Translations under genes and position numbers: made by a program
Shown: positions 22,946 to 31,879 of the stretch, in pieces
How the letters are laid out: every line of letters begins with the position of its first letter
Numbering within the stretch: the stretch's first letter is position 1
Assembly: GCA_042569785.1 (NCBI GenBank)
Contig: JBHPGW010000004.1
Span: 16,937 to 80,936, forward strand
From: JBHPGW01 sp042569785
GTDB taxonomy: Bacteria; Planctomycetota; Phycisphaerae; Sedimentisphaerales; Anaerobacaceae
DNA: 64,000 nt
Direction of reading: 5' to 3'
The notes under the pieces: model-generated
Told to the model about the DNA's origin: nothing
The model's input: only the letters and a program-made list of their open reading frames with translations
Database searches by the model: none

Positions 22946-24571
22946 TTAGTACATTCCGCCTCCTGGAGGCATTGCTGGTGCTGTGTCTTTCTTTTCCGGT
23001 ATCTCAGTGACGATAGCGTCAGTTGTCAACAGTAGTGATGCGATCGAGGCTCCGTTTTGGAGAGCGGCGCGTTCGACCTTTGTCGGCACGATAACGCCGA
23101 ACTTGACCATGTCGCCGTACTTTTTCTGCATAGCGTCATAGCCGAAGTTTGTCTCGTCAGATTCTATAACCTTCTGCGCCACGATAGAGCCGTCGAGTCC
23201 TGCGTTTTTGGCGATCTGCTTTATAGGAGCGAGAACTGCCCGACGTACAATGTCAACGCCGATAGCCTCATCACCTTTTAATTTGAGTTTCTTGAGAACC
23301 GAGACAGCCTTTAGGCTTGAAACGCCGCCGCCTGGGAGGATTCCTTCTTCGACCGCTGCTCGGCAGGCGTGAAGTGCGTCTTCGACTCGGGCCTTCTTTT
23401 CCTTCATTTCAGCTTCTGTTGCCGCTCCGACCTGGATCTGAGCAACGCCGCCAGCGAGCTTAGCTAATCTTTCCTGAAGTTTTTCAATATCGTAATCGCT
23501 GGTGGACTTATCGATCTCATTTCTTATCTGCTCGATCCTGCCCTTGATGTCAGCGGAGCTTCCAGCGCCTTCGATGATCGTGGTGTTATCTTTGTCGATA
23601 GTGATTCGCTTGGCTTGCCCCAATTGCTTTAGTTCGACCTTTTCCAGTTGAAGACCGAGGTCCTCAAAGATCGCCTGTCCGCCAGTAAGGGTAGCGATAT
23701 CGTCGAGCATAGCTTTTCGCTTGTCGCCAAAGCCCGGAGCCTTGACAGCGGCTACCTGCAGAACGCCGCGCAGTTTATTCACTACTAACGTTGCCAATGC
23801 TTCGCCTTCGACATCTTCAGCGACGATCAGTAAAGGGCGGCCCTGCTTTGCAACTTTTTCGAGTACAGGCACGAGAGACTTTATCGAGCTGATCTTCTTT
23901 TCGTGGATCAGTATATAAGGCTTTTCCAGTTCGATGGTCATGTTCTCAGGTCTATTTACAAAGTGGGGACTGAGATAGCCTTTATCGAACTGCATACCCT
24001 CGACCAGTTCGACGGTTGTTTCGAGCGACTGGCCTTCTTCGACGGTAATAACGCCGTCTTTGCCGACCTTGTCCATTGCTTCTGCCATTTTTTTGCCTAT
24101 CTCGTTGTCCTGATTAGCAGAACAAGTCGCGACCTGTTCGATCTGCTTACTGGATTCGACCGCGATACTCATCTTATGGAGTTCATCGACGATCGCGTCA
24201 ACAGCGGCATCGATACCGCGTTTGACCTGCATCGCGTTTGCGCCGGCTGTAATATTTTTGAGTCCTTCATTGAAAATACTTTCGGCCATGATCGTTGCTG
24301 TCGTTGTGCCGTCACCAGCTACGCTGGAAGTTTTCGAGGCGACTTCTTTGACCATCTGGGCGCCCATATTCTCGTATGAATCTTCCAGCTCGATCTCTTT
24401 AGCTACAGTTACGCCGTCTTTGGTTACGGTTGGTGATCCGAAAGATTTTTCCAGGATCACATTTCGCCCGCAAGGACCGAGAGTGATCTTGACGGCCTTT
24501 GCCAGTTTGGCGACACCGTCACGGATAGATGTCCGTGCGTCGGTACCGAATGCTATTTTTTTAGCTGCCAT
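22946..24571 (-). CDS. groEL: Chaperonin GroEL (60 kDa)
   Basis: GroEL forms the double-ring ATP-driven protein-folding chamber with GroES in the cytoplasm. The 541-residue protein is full length. Visible motifs include the ATP-binding VTLGPCGRNVILEK-like segment (here KITLGPCGRNVILEKSFG), GDGTTTATIMAE near residues 86-97, the equatorial signature AAVEEGILPGGG near 405-416, and the C-terminal tail ending MPPGGGMY. It follows groES by 35 bases on the same strand. No CIRCE inverted repeat (TTAGCACTC-type) is seen upstream of the operon, so HrcA control is not indicated in the visible sequence. Confidence 0.98.
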   Translation of the reverse strand: MAAKKIAFGTDARTSIRDGVAKLAKAVKITLGPCGRNVILEKSFGSPTVTKDGVTVAKEIELEDSYENMGAQMVKEVASKTSSVAGDGTTTATIMAESIFNEGLKNITAGANAMQVKRGIDAAVDAIVDELHKMSIAVESSKQIEQVATCSANQDNEIGKKMAEAMDKVGKDGVITVEEGQSLETTVELVEGMQFDKGYLSPHFVNRPENMTIELEKPYILIHEKKISSIKSLVPVLEKVAKQGRPLLIVAEDVEGEALATLVVNKLRGVLQVAAVKAPGFGDKRKAMLDDIATLTGGQAIFEDLGLQLEKVELKQLGQAKRITIDKDNTTIIEGAGSSADIKGRIEQIRNEIDKSTSDYDIEKLQERLAKLAGGVAQIQVGAATEAEMKEKKARVEDALHACRAAVEEGILPGGGVSSLKAVSVLKKLKLKGDEAIGVDIVRRAVLAPIKQIAKNAGLDGSIVAQKVIESDETNFGYDAMQKKYGDMVKFGVIVPTKVERAALQNGASIASLLLTTDAIVTEIPEKKDTAPAMPPGGGMY

Positions 24572-24606
24572 TATTTATTTCTCCTGTCTGGTTAGTTTAT
24601 CAATTC

Positions 24607-24897
24607 TTATTTATCGATTACCGCCATGATACTCGTTTCGTCCATGATCAGATACTCTTTGCCGTCGATCTTGACATCCGTGCCGGCATAGCTGGTGAAT
24701 AAAACGATGTCACCTTTTTTGACCTGTAATTTTTTCACGGTGCCGTCATCGAGCACTTTGCCTTTGCCTACGCTGACGATTTTTCCCTGCTGCGGTTTTT
24801 CTTTTGCGGCTTCCGGCAACACGATTCCGCCGGCAGTCTTAGCTTCGGCTTCGAGACGCTGGACAAGCACTCTATCTGCCAATGGTCGAATCTTCAT
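24607..24897 (-). CDS. groES: Co-chaperonin GroES (10 kDa)
   Basis: GroES caps the GroEL ring. This 96-residue protein starts MKIRPLADRVLVQRLE and contains the mobile loop TAGGIVLPEAAKEKPQQG and the conserved GDIVLFTSYAGTDVKIDG. A good AAAGGAG ribosome site lies inside the end of the upstream gene. Its ATG overlaps the stop codon of the receiver-like gene as ATGA, so translation of the two is coupled. This arrangement places an orphan receiver-like protein at the head of the chaperonin operon. Confidence 0.98.
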   Translation of the reverse strand: MKIRPLADRVLVQRLEAEAKTAGGIVLPEAAKEKPQQGKIVSVGKGKVLDDGTVKKLQVKKGDIVLFTSYAGTDVKIDGKEYLIMDETSIMAVIDK

Positions 24898-25331
24898 TTT
24901 GTACTACTCCTTTCAAAAATATTGCTATCGTACTTTTTAATGAACAACCTGTTTAGTTGTTCCAATAGTATACTCATATCTACCGGCTTATCGATAACGC
25001 TAAAGACATCCAGTTTGAGCGCCTTGCCAAGTAAATTCGCGCCGATTCTTTCTGCCAGCAGTATACACGGCAGAAGTGGGTATCGCATCCGAATTATCTT
25101 TACTATCGCCAAAGCGTTGGTCTTTTCCACATCCATATCGATGATAGCGGTGTGGATGCGTTTTTGCCCGATGACATTGACAAATTCCCCGGCATCGCGG
25201 GCAACGAGGAGATTGACGCCTCTGGGCCTGAAAATATCCCGAAGCGCTTGCGGCCAGGCCCAGCAAGCCTGACTTGCAAGGACGTTTACCTGATCAAATT
25301 GTGGTCGCAGTGCTACCATATCCCAAAACAA
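24894..25331 (-). CDS. Receiver-like (degenerate response-regulator) domain protein
   Basis: A 145-residue single-domain protein with a response-regulator-like core: a strand NLLVARD, then HTAIIDMDVE with a candidate phosphoacceptor Asp65, then YPLLPCILLAE, and VFSVIDKPVDMSILLEQLNRL with the conserved Lys115-Pro. The acidic pair expected at the end of strand 1 is missing (VNVLASQACW) and the switch Thr/Ser after strand 4 is Ala, so normal phosphotransfer is doubtful; it may be a pseudo-receiver that binds a partner. No output domain or kinase is nearby. It overlaps groES by four bases, implying co-translation with the chaperonins. The start may be at internal Met5. Confidence 0.6.
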   Translation of the reverse strand: MFWDMVALRPQFDQVNVLASQACWAWPQALRDIFRPRGVNLLVARDAGEFVNVIGQKRIHTAIIDMDVEKTNALAIVKIIRMRYPLLPCILLAERIGANLLGKALKLDVFSVIDKPVDMSILLEQLNRLFIKKYDSNIFERSSTK

Positions 25332-25489
25332 TGTGCAAATATCGTGCCAAAGTACCCATCAAGGCTCGATATTAACATAACTGCCTTATTCAATAAGGTT
25401 TACGATACAGCCCATAAACACCCCCCTCCCTGCCAAAATTCTACTCAAACACGATCCAACTGCCAAATCGACAGTTAAACCTCCAATCC

Positions 25490-25518
25490 TTGACAACAGG
25501 GGCAATTCGGGCTACAAG
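25490..25518 (+). promoter_or_regulatory. Sigma-70-type promoter of the P-loop/NDT-like gene
   Basis: TTGACA at 25490-25495 (exact consensus) and TACAAG at 25513-25518 have a 17-base spacer. The start of transcription would be near 25525, 33 bases before ATG 25558. It may serve the whole run through scpB. Confidence 0.55.
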
Positions 25519-25557
25519 ATAGGCGAACTAATAACAAATACAGATACGGAACAGAAT

Positions 25558-26631
25558 ATGATAGCTGTAGTTACAGGAATGGTGGGTGTTGACAAGAAGA
25601 GTTTTCTTGAAAAGGCATGTCAATTGGCCGGTGATCGAGGCGAGAAGGTGTTTTTGTGTAATGTCGGTGAGATGATGTACGCCGAAGCGCCCGATATCCC
25701 GCCTGGAAAAATTCTCGATATCCCGATGAAAAGGCTGAGCTTACTGCGGCGAAGTGTTTTCAAGGACATTATACAAAAGGCCCAAAAGGTTCCTAATCTG
25801 ATAGTCAACACACACGCGACGTTTAGATGGCGGCATGGCCTGTTCCCGGCGGTGGATTTCGACCAGATGAGAAAGCTCAACGCCGATATGTATATCAACA
25901 TTATTGACGGCGTGACATCTCTGCACTATAGACTAAGCGATCAGCATTCAATCGAGCACAGCCTGAAGGACCTGATCGTTTGGCGTGAAGAAGAGATCAT
26001 CGGTACCGAAATGCTCTACAAGGGCGTTAATGAGAAGGCTCCTTTTTACTGCCTGGCACGTGGTGTCGAAGATGAAACCATCGAGACTTTCTACAAGCTG
26101 ATCTTTGAGCCGAAATGTAAAAGGGCATACCTGAGTTTCCCCATGACCCATGTTGCTGATATAGCTGATGTTAAAGAAGATATCAACCGTTTCCGCGAGT
26201 TGATGAAAAAAAGCTTTATTTGTTTTGACCCAGCCGACCTGGAAGAATCCGATCTGCCTCACCTGGCCGAAAGCGCAAAGAATAAGGGTCTGGACTATGT
26301 CGAGAGTAAGGCGATGGGAAAGGAAGTTAAACTTGATCTGCGGGAAGTAGAGCAGATCGCGCGTGACATCAACAGCCAGACCTATGCCCGCGATTTTCTG
26401 CTGATCGACCAGTCGGACATGATCATAAGCTATATCCCGCAACTGCCCGATGGCAGGCCGGCTATTTCGAGCGGGGTCGAACGAGAACTTCAGCACGCAC
26501 ACGAAGCGGCCAAACAGGTATATGTTATCTGGACAGCTAAGCAAAGGCCTTCGCTCTTTGTCACTCAGACCGCGACAAAAGTATTTGACTCAGCAACTGA
26601 AGCTGTGAAATTCATTCAAAAGAAAAAATAA
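25558..26631 (+). CDS. P-loop kinase-like domain fused to nucleoside deoxyribosyltransferase-like domain
   Basis: A 357-residue cytoplasmic protein with two parts. Residues 1-185 begin like a P-loop nucleotide kinase, VVTGMVGVDKKSF, but the Walker A loop is degenerate: aspartate replaces its second glycine at residue 12, with Lys13-Lys14-Ser15 following. Residues about 187-355 resemble the nucleoside 2-deoxyribosyltransferase/RCL fold: RAYLSFPMTH (189-198), DFLLIDQSDMII (279-290) and SSGVERELQHAHEAAKQVYV (304-323), where Glu308 or Glu310 would be the nucleophile. This is a fold-level guess by motif. The next gene is deoC, whose substrate deoxyribose 5-phosphate could arise from deoxynucleotide hydrolysis, suggesting a nucleotide salvage or sanitation role (inference). 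Confidence 0.65.
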   Translation: MIAVVTGMVGVDKKSFLEKACQLAGDRGEKVFLCNVGEMMYAEAPDIPPGKILDIPMKRLSLLRRSVFKDIIQKAQKVPNLIVNTHATFRWRHGLFPAVDFDQMRKLNADMYINIIDGVTSLHYRLSDQHSIEHSLKDLIVWREEEIIGTEMLYKGVNEKAPFYCLARGVEDETIETFYKLIFEPKCKRAYLSFPMTHVADIADVKEDINRFRELMKKSFICFDPADLEESDLPHLAESAKNKGLDYVESKAMGKEVKLDLREVEQIARDINSQTYARDFLLIDQSDMIISYIPQLPDGRPAISSGVERELQHAHEAAKQVYVIWTAKQRPSLFVTQTATKVFDSATEAVKFIQKKK

Positions 26632-26644
26632 TGGAACCACCATC

Positions 26645-27349
26645 ATGGAAAATAACGAATACAAAATCTCAAAAGAACAATTAGCCGGCTGTATCGACCA
26701 TACGTTGTTAAGCACTACTGCCACATCTGAGCAGGTCAAACAAATATGCGCAGAAGCTATTGACTATGGTTTTCATACCGTATGTGTTAATCCGCGATGG
26801 GTCTCTCTGGCAGCTCATGAATTGGCTCGAAGTAAAGTAAAGGTTGGTGGTGTCGTTTCTTTGCCGTTCGGTGCAGATACCACAAAAATTAAAGTTGCCC
26901 AGGCCAATCAAGTCATCTTCGACGGTGCCGACGAGGTTGATATGGTCGCTGACCTGGCCTCGATCATAGAGGCTGACTCGAAATACCTGCAGGCTCAATT
27001 GCGTGCGATGATAAAGATATGTCACTCGATGCGGCCTGCGGTCTGCCTTAAGGTTATTATTGAATCGGCGGCCCTTACATCGGAACAAATTAAATTTGCC
27101 TGTAACGCAGCTGACAGTTGCGGGGTCGATTTCGTAAAAACCGCAACAGGATTCGACCCTGCAGGCGGGGCGACTGTCGAAGATGTTAAACTCATGAAAG
27201 AATCGGCTCCGAACTGTAAGGTCAAGGCGGCAGGCGGTATAAGAACCGCCCAACAGGCGATCGAAATGCTGCAAGCTGGAGCCGAGAGGATCGGCACCTC
27301 TTCAGGCATACAGATCATGGAAGAATTTTGTTCAGGATTATCACAATGA
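26645..27349 (+). CDS. deoC: Deoxyribose-phosphate aldolase
   Basis: DeoC splits 2-deoxyribose 5-phosphate into glyceraldehyde 3-phosphate and acetaldehyde in nucleoside catabolism. The 234-residue TIM-barrel protein has the catalytic aspartate in DEVDMV (Asp99), the Schiff-base lysine in DFVKTATGF (Lys165) and the activating lysine in KVKAAGGIR (Lys194). The N-terminal IDHTLLSTTATSEQV is typical. It starts 13 bases after the P-loop/NDT-like gene, and its stop overlaps the pabB start as ATGA. Downstream folate genes do not share its pathway, so the run is a mixed housekeeping operon. Confidence 0.96.
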   Translation: MENNEYKISKEQLAGCIDHTLLSTTATSEQVKQICAEAIDYGFHTVCVNPRWVSLAAHELARSKVKVGGVVSLPFGADTTKIKVAQANQVIFDGADEVDMVADLASIIEADSKYLQAQLRAMIKICHSMRPAVCLKVIIESAALTSEQIKFACNAADSCGVDFVKTATGFDPAGGATVEDVKLMKESAPNCKVKAAGGIRTAQQAIEMLQAGAERIGTSSGIQIMEEFCSGLSQ

Positions 27350-28764
27350 CGCTGCAAACCCAAATCATAAATGATCGAACCATTCTTTGCGGGGCCTGTG
27401 TTAAGCAGGTCAAGGCCGGCGTAGAGTTGGCCGCTTTGAATGAACTTTTCGCGCAACTTAAGAGCCCATCGATCCTTGGGGGCAATCCCGCGAAAAAAGA
27501 TACCGATAGGTTTAGCTACTGGGCAGCGGAACCTAAAGAGATATTTGAATTTCACGCCGGCCAGGAAAAGCCATTCGAGAAATTACGATCTCTGCTGGAC
27601 AAATATAAACTTGCTCGGCCTGCCACGCAGGAAAAGGGGATGTTTCTCGGTGGCTGGATAGGATATTTCTCTTACGAACTCGGTAGGTATATTGAAAAGC
27701 TGCCCGAGACGACTGTCGACGATATTGCAATGCCCCTTATCAGGCTTTGCTTTTATGACAAGGTCATTTGCTATGACCATATCGAAGATATGTTTGCGTT
27801 GATCGCATTGAAGGTCGATAGTGAAAAAGTAGAAGAGAAATTTAGTTGGCTGGAAAGTTTGTTGGAAAGGGCCTCTAAAATCACATTGTCTTCACCTGCG
27901 GCTGGCGACCTCGAAAATATCGACTTAGGCAAGATCAACTGTAATATGAACCATGACTATTATCTCAAGACGATCGAGAAAATAAAGCGATACATTTACG
28001 ACGGGCAGGTTTATCAGGTTAACTTTTCTCAGCGGTTCGATTGTGATTATAATGCCGAGCCTGTTGCGCTTTTGCACTGGCAAAACCATCACAACCCGAG
28101 CGGCTACGCAGCCTATATCGACACCGGTGATTTGGCTATCGTCAGCGCTTCACCGGAGATGTTCATCACTATAAATGATCGTTTTATCAGCACCAAGCCT
28201 ATCAAAGGCACTCGCAGGCGAACCAACCAACCCGACCAGGATACGAAAAATTTCGACGAGTTACAGATAAGTGAAAAAGAACAAGCCGAACTGAATATGA
28301 TAATCGACCTCGAACGAAACGATATGGCCAGGATATGTGTGCCCGGCACGAGAAAAGTTACCCAGCAGCGAACGATAGAAATATACCCAACTGTTTTTCA
28401 TGCGGTGGCGACCGTTTCCGGTGAGCTTGCGGGCGATGTCACTATCTGCGATTGTTTAAAAGCAATGTTCCCGGGCGGTTCGATCACTGGTGCGCCTAAG
28501 GTCAGTTCGATGGAGATCATCGACGAAACAGAACCTACCGCAAGAGGTGTTTATACCGGCTCGATAGGATTCATCGGTGTCGATGGAACTGTAAGCTTGA
28601 ATATTGCCATCCGAACGATTATCATCAAAAACAAAAAAGCCTACGTCCAGACCGGCGGCGGGATTGTAGCAGATTCCGACCCCGAGGCCGAATGGCACGA
28701 AACAATTACAAAGGCAAGAGCACTGTTAGCGGGTATAAACAGCGTAAACAGGGACATGAAATAG
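27346..28764 (+). CDS. pabB: Aminodeoxychorismate synthase component I
   Basis: PabB makes 4-amino-4-deoxychorismate from chorismate for p-aminobenzoate and folate synthesis. The 472-residue protein carries the chorismate-binding-family motifs PIKGTRRR (the lysine is the PabB hallmark), DLERNDMARIC, TVSGEL and FPGGSITGAPK in the C-terminal half. I start at ATG 27346, inside the deoC stop, rather than 27328. A PabA-type glutaminase is not in the window, so ammonia may come from a subunit elsewhere. pabC follows after one base, and later in the window a formyl-THF cyclo-ligase and folC add to folate metabolism. Confidence 0.93.
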   Translation: MTLQTQIINDRTILCGACVKQVKAGVELAALNELFAQLKSPSILGGNPAKKDTDRFSYWAAEPKEIFEFHAGQEKPFEKLRSLLDKYKLARPATQEKGMFLGGWIGYFSYELGRYIEKLPETTVDDIAMPLIRLCFYDKVICYDHIEDMFALIALKVDSEKVEEKFSWLESLLERASKITLSSPAAGDLENIDLGKINCNMNHDYYLKTIEKIKRYIYDGQVYQVNFSQRFDCDYNAEPVALLHWQNHHNPSGYAAYIDTGDLAIVSASPEMFITINDRFISTKPIKGTRRRTNQPDQDTKNFDELQISEKEQAELNMIIDLERNDMARICVPGTRKVTQQRTIEIYPTVFHAVATVSGELAGDVTICDCLKAMFPGGSITGAPKVSSMEIIDETEPTARGVYTGSIGFIGVDGTVSLNIAIRTIIIKNKKAYVQTGGGIVADSDPEAEWHETITKARALLAGINSVNRDMK

Positions 28765-28765
28765 T

Positions 28766-29626
28766 ATGGCCGAATATGTTTTTCTAAACGATAAATTAGT
28801 TGATGCCGGCAAGGCCTGTGTCTCGGTTAGTGACGGCGGGTTTTTATACGGGGCGGGGCTGTTCGAGACTATGCGAAGTTATAACGGTGTTGTCTTTACG
28901 CTCGACGAGCATCTGGAAAGATTACTCGCCAGTGCCAAGGCCCTTTCGATAGAGGTCAGTTACGACAAAGAGTATTTAGCTGACGCTGTCTATAAGCTGC
29001 TCAAGGCGAATAAGCTAACCGATGCCAGGATTCGTATGACCGTAACCGGCGGCTCGATGTCCGAGGCCGAAAAGGGCAAATCCACTTTGCTGATAACCGC
29101 GGTAGAATTGCAGTCCTATCCAGATGAGTATTATCAAAAGGGTGTGCAGGTTGTGCTGTGCCCATTTAAGCAGAATGTAACGGATCCGACTTGCGGCCAC
29201 AAAACGTTGAACTATTATTCCCGGATACTTGGGTTAAACTTAGCTCACCAGAAAAGAGCCGCCGAGGTACTCTGGTTCACGCCCGACAATCGCCTGGCCG
29301 AAGGCTGTATAAGCAACGTCTTTCTCGTCAAGGATTCGACTCTTTATACGCCTACACTTGATACGCCGGTACTGCCGGGGGTAACGAGAAAAATTATCTG
29401 TGAGATCGCGGCAGAAAATTCTGTCAAATTAACTGAAAAAGATTTATATATAGATGACTGTTTAGAAGCTGATGAAATTTTCATGACTAATTCGGTCATG
29501 CAGGTTATGCCGGTTTGTAAACTCGAAGCCCACGACATTGGCGATTACAAGGTTGGGCCAATAACAAAAAAACTGATCGGTTGTTTCGACCAATACGTTA
29601 AAGACAATTGCCGGGTAAACAAATGA
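28766..29626 (+). CDS. pabC: Aminodeoxychorismate lyase (class IV aminotransferase fold)
   Basis: This 286-residue PLP enzyme most likely releases p-aminobenzoate and pyruvate from aminodeoxychorismate, the step after PabB. Family features are SDGGFLYGAGLFETMRSYNG near residues 22-41, the PLP lysine in CGHKTLNYYSR near 142-152, AEGCISNVFLV near 186-196 and the cofactor-phosphate loop TNSVMQVMPV near the end. Class IV enzymes also include branched-chain and D-amino-acid aminotransferases, and sequence alone does not separate them well; adjacency to pabB with one base between is the main argument. The following Nif3-like gene starts inside its last codon. Confidence 0.85.
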   Translation: MAEYVFLNDKLVDAGKACVSVSDGGFLYGAGLFETMRSYNGVVFTLDEHLERLLASAKALSIEVSYDKEYLADAVYKLLKANKLTDARIRMTVTGGSMSEAEKGKSTLLITAVELQSYPDEYYQKGVQVVLCPFKQNVTDPTCGHKTLNYYSRILGLNLAHQKRAAEVLWFTPDNRLAEGCISNVFLVKDSTLYTPTLDTPVLPGVTRKIICEIAAENSVKLTEKDLYIDDCLEADEIFMTNSVMQVMPVCKLEAHDIGDYKVGPITKKLIGCFDQYVKDNCRVNK

Positions 29627-30726
29627 AAGTAAAACAGATAGCCGCTAAGATCGACGAGTTGGTGCCTTTGAAGTTGGCCCAGGATTGGGATAATGTCGGC
29701 CTATTGGTAGGCGATGCGAAGCAGAATGTCAAAAACGCTCTGCTGACTATCGATATTACCGAAGAGGTCGTCGCTGAAGCTAAACGATTAAGGACCGATT
29801 TGATTATTAGCTATCACCCCGTGATATGGGACGGATTAAAGCAGGTTACAGCAGGCAATGTCGTTTACGATCTGATTCGGGCAGGTATTTCGGTATTTTC
29901 TGTACATACTGCTATGGACGTAGTGACAGGCGGAGTAAATGACGGCCTGGCAGAAATGATCGGCATCGCCAACGCTAAACCCATCGGCGATTACGTTGCC
30001 GACCCTGCCGGTGATAGCTACAAGCTTATCGTATTTGTACCGATCAAGACAGCTGCCAAAGTTTCAAACGCTATCTTCGCCGCTGGTGCAGGCGCGATTG
30101 GTAATTACAGTAACTGCGGTTTTGAAAACCACGGCACAGGCAGCTTCAAGCCACTGGAAGGGGCAACCCCTGCAATCGGAAAAAAGGGCAGGTTGGAAAA
30201 GGTTGACGAGATAAGATTTGAAACGATAGTACCTGCCGAAAAACTCAGCAAGGTTATAACAGCGATGAAAAAGGTCCACCCATACGAGATGCCGGCCTTT
30301 GATATTGTCAAGCTCTATAGCAACCCGGACAAGTTCGGCTTAGGACGCATCGGAAAATTAGAAAAACCGGTACGCGTAAAAAAGATCATCGAATCAATAA
30401 AAAAACATACCGGCGCAAAGGCGTTCGGCATCGTTGGCGACGATAAGCGCATAGTAAAATCCGCAGCCGTTTGCGCAGGTTCATGCGGAAAGATAATTAA
30501 TCAGGTGATCGCCGCCGGGTGCGACCTCTACCTGACCGGCGAATTAAAGCACCACCAGGCATTGGCTGCTCAACAAGCGGGCCTAACCTGCATCTGCCTT
30601 AGCCATACCGTCTCGGAAAGATTCATATTAAAAAAATTAGCCAAACAACTGGGAAAGCAGCTCAAAGAAATAACGATTAATATAAGCAAAACAGACAAGG
30701 ATCCATTTGACTGGAAGAGATTATGA
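29623..30726 (+). CDS. Nif3-like dinuclear metal centre protein
   Basis: A 367-residue member of the Nif3/YbgI/YqfO family, toroid-forming proteins with two metal ions of unclear cellular role (GTP cyclohydrolase I type 2 annotation is common but not secure). Metal-binding blocks are YHPVIWDG near residue 65, VHTAMDVV near 95, and GELKHHQAL plus SHTVSER near the C terminus. The length and the middle block PYEMPAFDIVKLY point to the long form with an inserted PII-like domain. It overlaps pabC at its start and scpB at its end, both as ATGA. Its presence with folate genes may be chance. Confidence 0.9.
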   Translation: MKVKQIAAKIDELVPLKLAQDWDNVGLLVGDAKQNVKNALLTIDITEEVVAEAKRLRTDLIISYHPVIWDGLKQVTAGNVVYDLIRAGISVFSVHTAMDVVTGGVNDGLAEMIGIANAKPIGDYVADPAGDSYKLIVFVPIKTAAKVSNAIFAAGAGAIGNYSNCGFENHGTGSFKPLEGATPAIGKKGRLEKVDEIRFETIVPAEKLSKVITAMKKVHPYEMPAFDIVKLYSNPDKFGLGRIGKLEKPVRVKKIIESIKKHTGAKAFGIVGDDKRIVKSAAVCAGSCGKIINQVIAAGCDLYLTGELKHHQALAAQQAGLTCICLSHTVSERFILKKLAKQLGKQLKEITINISKTDKDPFDWKRL

Positions 30727-31382
30727 CAGAACAATCACAGGACTTATCAGACGATCAGCCCAGCGAAGTTGTTGAGCAGGATAGCGACGAAGTTGTAACA
30801 GAGCAAACACAGCCTGGGAGCGAAACTGAAGAAGAACAGATCGAAATGCCCGACGAAGAAGTTAAGGTTACCGCAGAATCGGTGGTTGAGGCGGTGCTCT
30901 TTGCCAGCGACGAATCGCTTTCGGTTCAGAGACTCGCTAATATCATTGAGACAGGCACAAAACAGATACGTCAACACGTTGAGGCCCTTAACGAAAAATA
31001 CAAGGCTGGCAACAGCGCTTTCCGCATCGCAAAGATCGCAGGCGGTTTCCAAATGCTGACGCTTAGCCCATTCAACGAGTGGCTGCGAAAACTGCTTCGC
31101 GTGCGAAGTGACAATAAACTAAGCCCCGCTGCCCTGGAGACACTTGCGATAATAGCATACAAGCAGCCGGTGATCCGTGCCGATATCGAAGCGATAAGAG
31201 GTGTCGCCGCTGGTGAAATGATCCGCTCGCTGATGTACAAGGGACTGGTCAAGATCATAGGCCGAGCGGAAATAATAGGTCGGCCGATGCTGTACGGAAC
31301 AACAAAAAAGTTCCTCGAAATATTTGGACTAAACACGCTAAAGGATCTGCCAAAGATCGAAGAATTGAAAAAACCGCAGTAA
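30723..31382 (+). CDS. scpB: Segregation and condensation protein B
   Basis: ScpB is the winged-helix partner of ScpA in the SMC chromosome-condensation complex. The 219-residue protein has an acidic, low-complexity N-terminal tail of about 55 residues and then the core: EAVLFASDESLSVQRLANI, FQMLT, LSPAALETLAIIAYKQPV (the most conserved ScpB block), EIEAIRG-like DIEAIRGV and GRPMLYGTTKKFLEIFGL. The acidic tail is longer than usual. It ends eight bases before the stop of the convergent exbD-like gene, so it is the last gene of the 25.5-31.4 kb run. scpA and smc are not in the window. Confidence 0.94.
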   Translation: MTEQSQDLSDDQPSEVVEQDSDEVVTEQTQPGSETEEEQIEMPDEEVKVTAESVVEAVLFASDESLSVQRLANIIETGTKQIRQHVEALNEKYKAGNSAFRIAKIAGGFQMLTLSPFNEWLRKLLRVRSDNKLSPAALETLAIIAYKQPVIRADIEAIRGVAAGEMIRSLMYKGLVKIIGRAEIIGRPMLYGTTKKFLEIFGLNTLKDLPKIEELKKPQ

Positions 31383-31390
31383 AACTTTTT

Positions 31391-31864
31391 TCAGTTACGA
31401 CTTTGTGCCGCACCTTTAAGGGCGGCCATTTTGATCTTAGTCGCCTTACTGCTGGCTACTGCGGCAAGGGCATATTGAGCATCGCTGAAATAAATATCCT
31501 TATCGATTCGTAAGGTGACAACCCGATCCTCTAACGCCAGTTTGTCCAGACGAGCATCGATCGATCTTGCCAGGGACTCGATCAAAACCTCCGGTCTTGA
31601 AGAATGGATCCTTTTGGCGCCCACGGCAAAACCTATTTTCTGATCACTGATTTTCATAATGGTAACGGTAGCGGCGCTTGCCTCGTCAGCCGAGTCACTT
31701 TGGGCAAATTCACAATCCCCTGGCAGTGATATCTCAAAATTCTCAGCCTCGATAAACTGACTGACAACAAGAAAAAAGATTATCAGCAAAAAAACGATAT
31801 CGATAATAGGCGTCATATTAAAACTGCCTGAATCGTTATCCCTGTTAAATATTTCCATCGCCAT
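31391..31864 (-). CDS. ExbD/TolR-family biopolymer transport protein
   Basis: A 157-residue inner-membrane protein with one N-terminal membrane segment (about residues 16-38) and a periplasmic domain. NMTPIIDIVFLLIIFFLV contains the family motif with the proton-path aspartate (Asp24). Together with the ExbB-like protein encoded 15 bases upstream it would form a proton-driven motor. Family partners are TonB or TolA; here the upstream gene is a single-span vWA protein instead. The periplasmic part includes RVVTLRIDKDIYFSDAQYAL, as in ExbD/TolR. It is the last gene of the rarA-to-exbD operon. Confidence 0.92.
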   Translation of the reverse strand: MAMEIFNRDNDSGSFNMTPIIDIVFLLIIFFLVVSQFIEAENFEISLPGDCEFAQSDSADEASAATVTIMKISDQKIGFAVGAKRIHSSRPEVLIESLARSIDARLDKLALEDRVVTLRIDKDIYFSDAQYALAAVASSKATKIKMAALKGAAQSRN

Positions 31865-31879
31865 AAAACCTGCTATCGA

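Noticed and set aside
25332..25557. CIRCE element for HrcA control of groES-groEL
   Set aside because: I searched for TTAGCACTC and its partner and did not find it; other regulation cannot be excluded.
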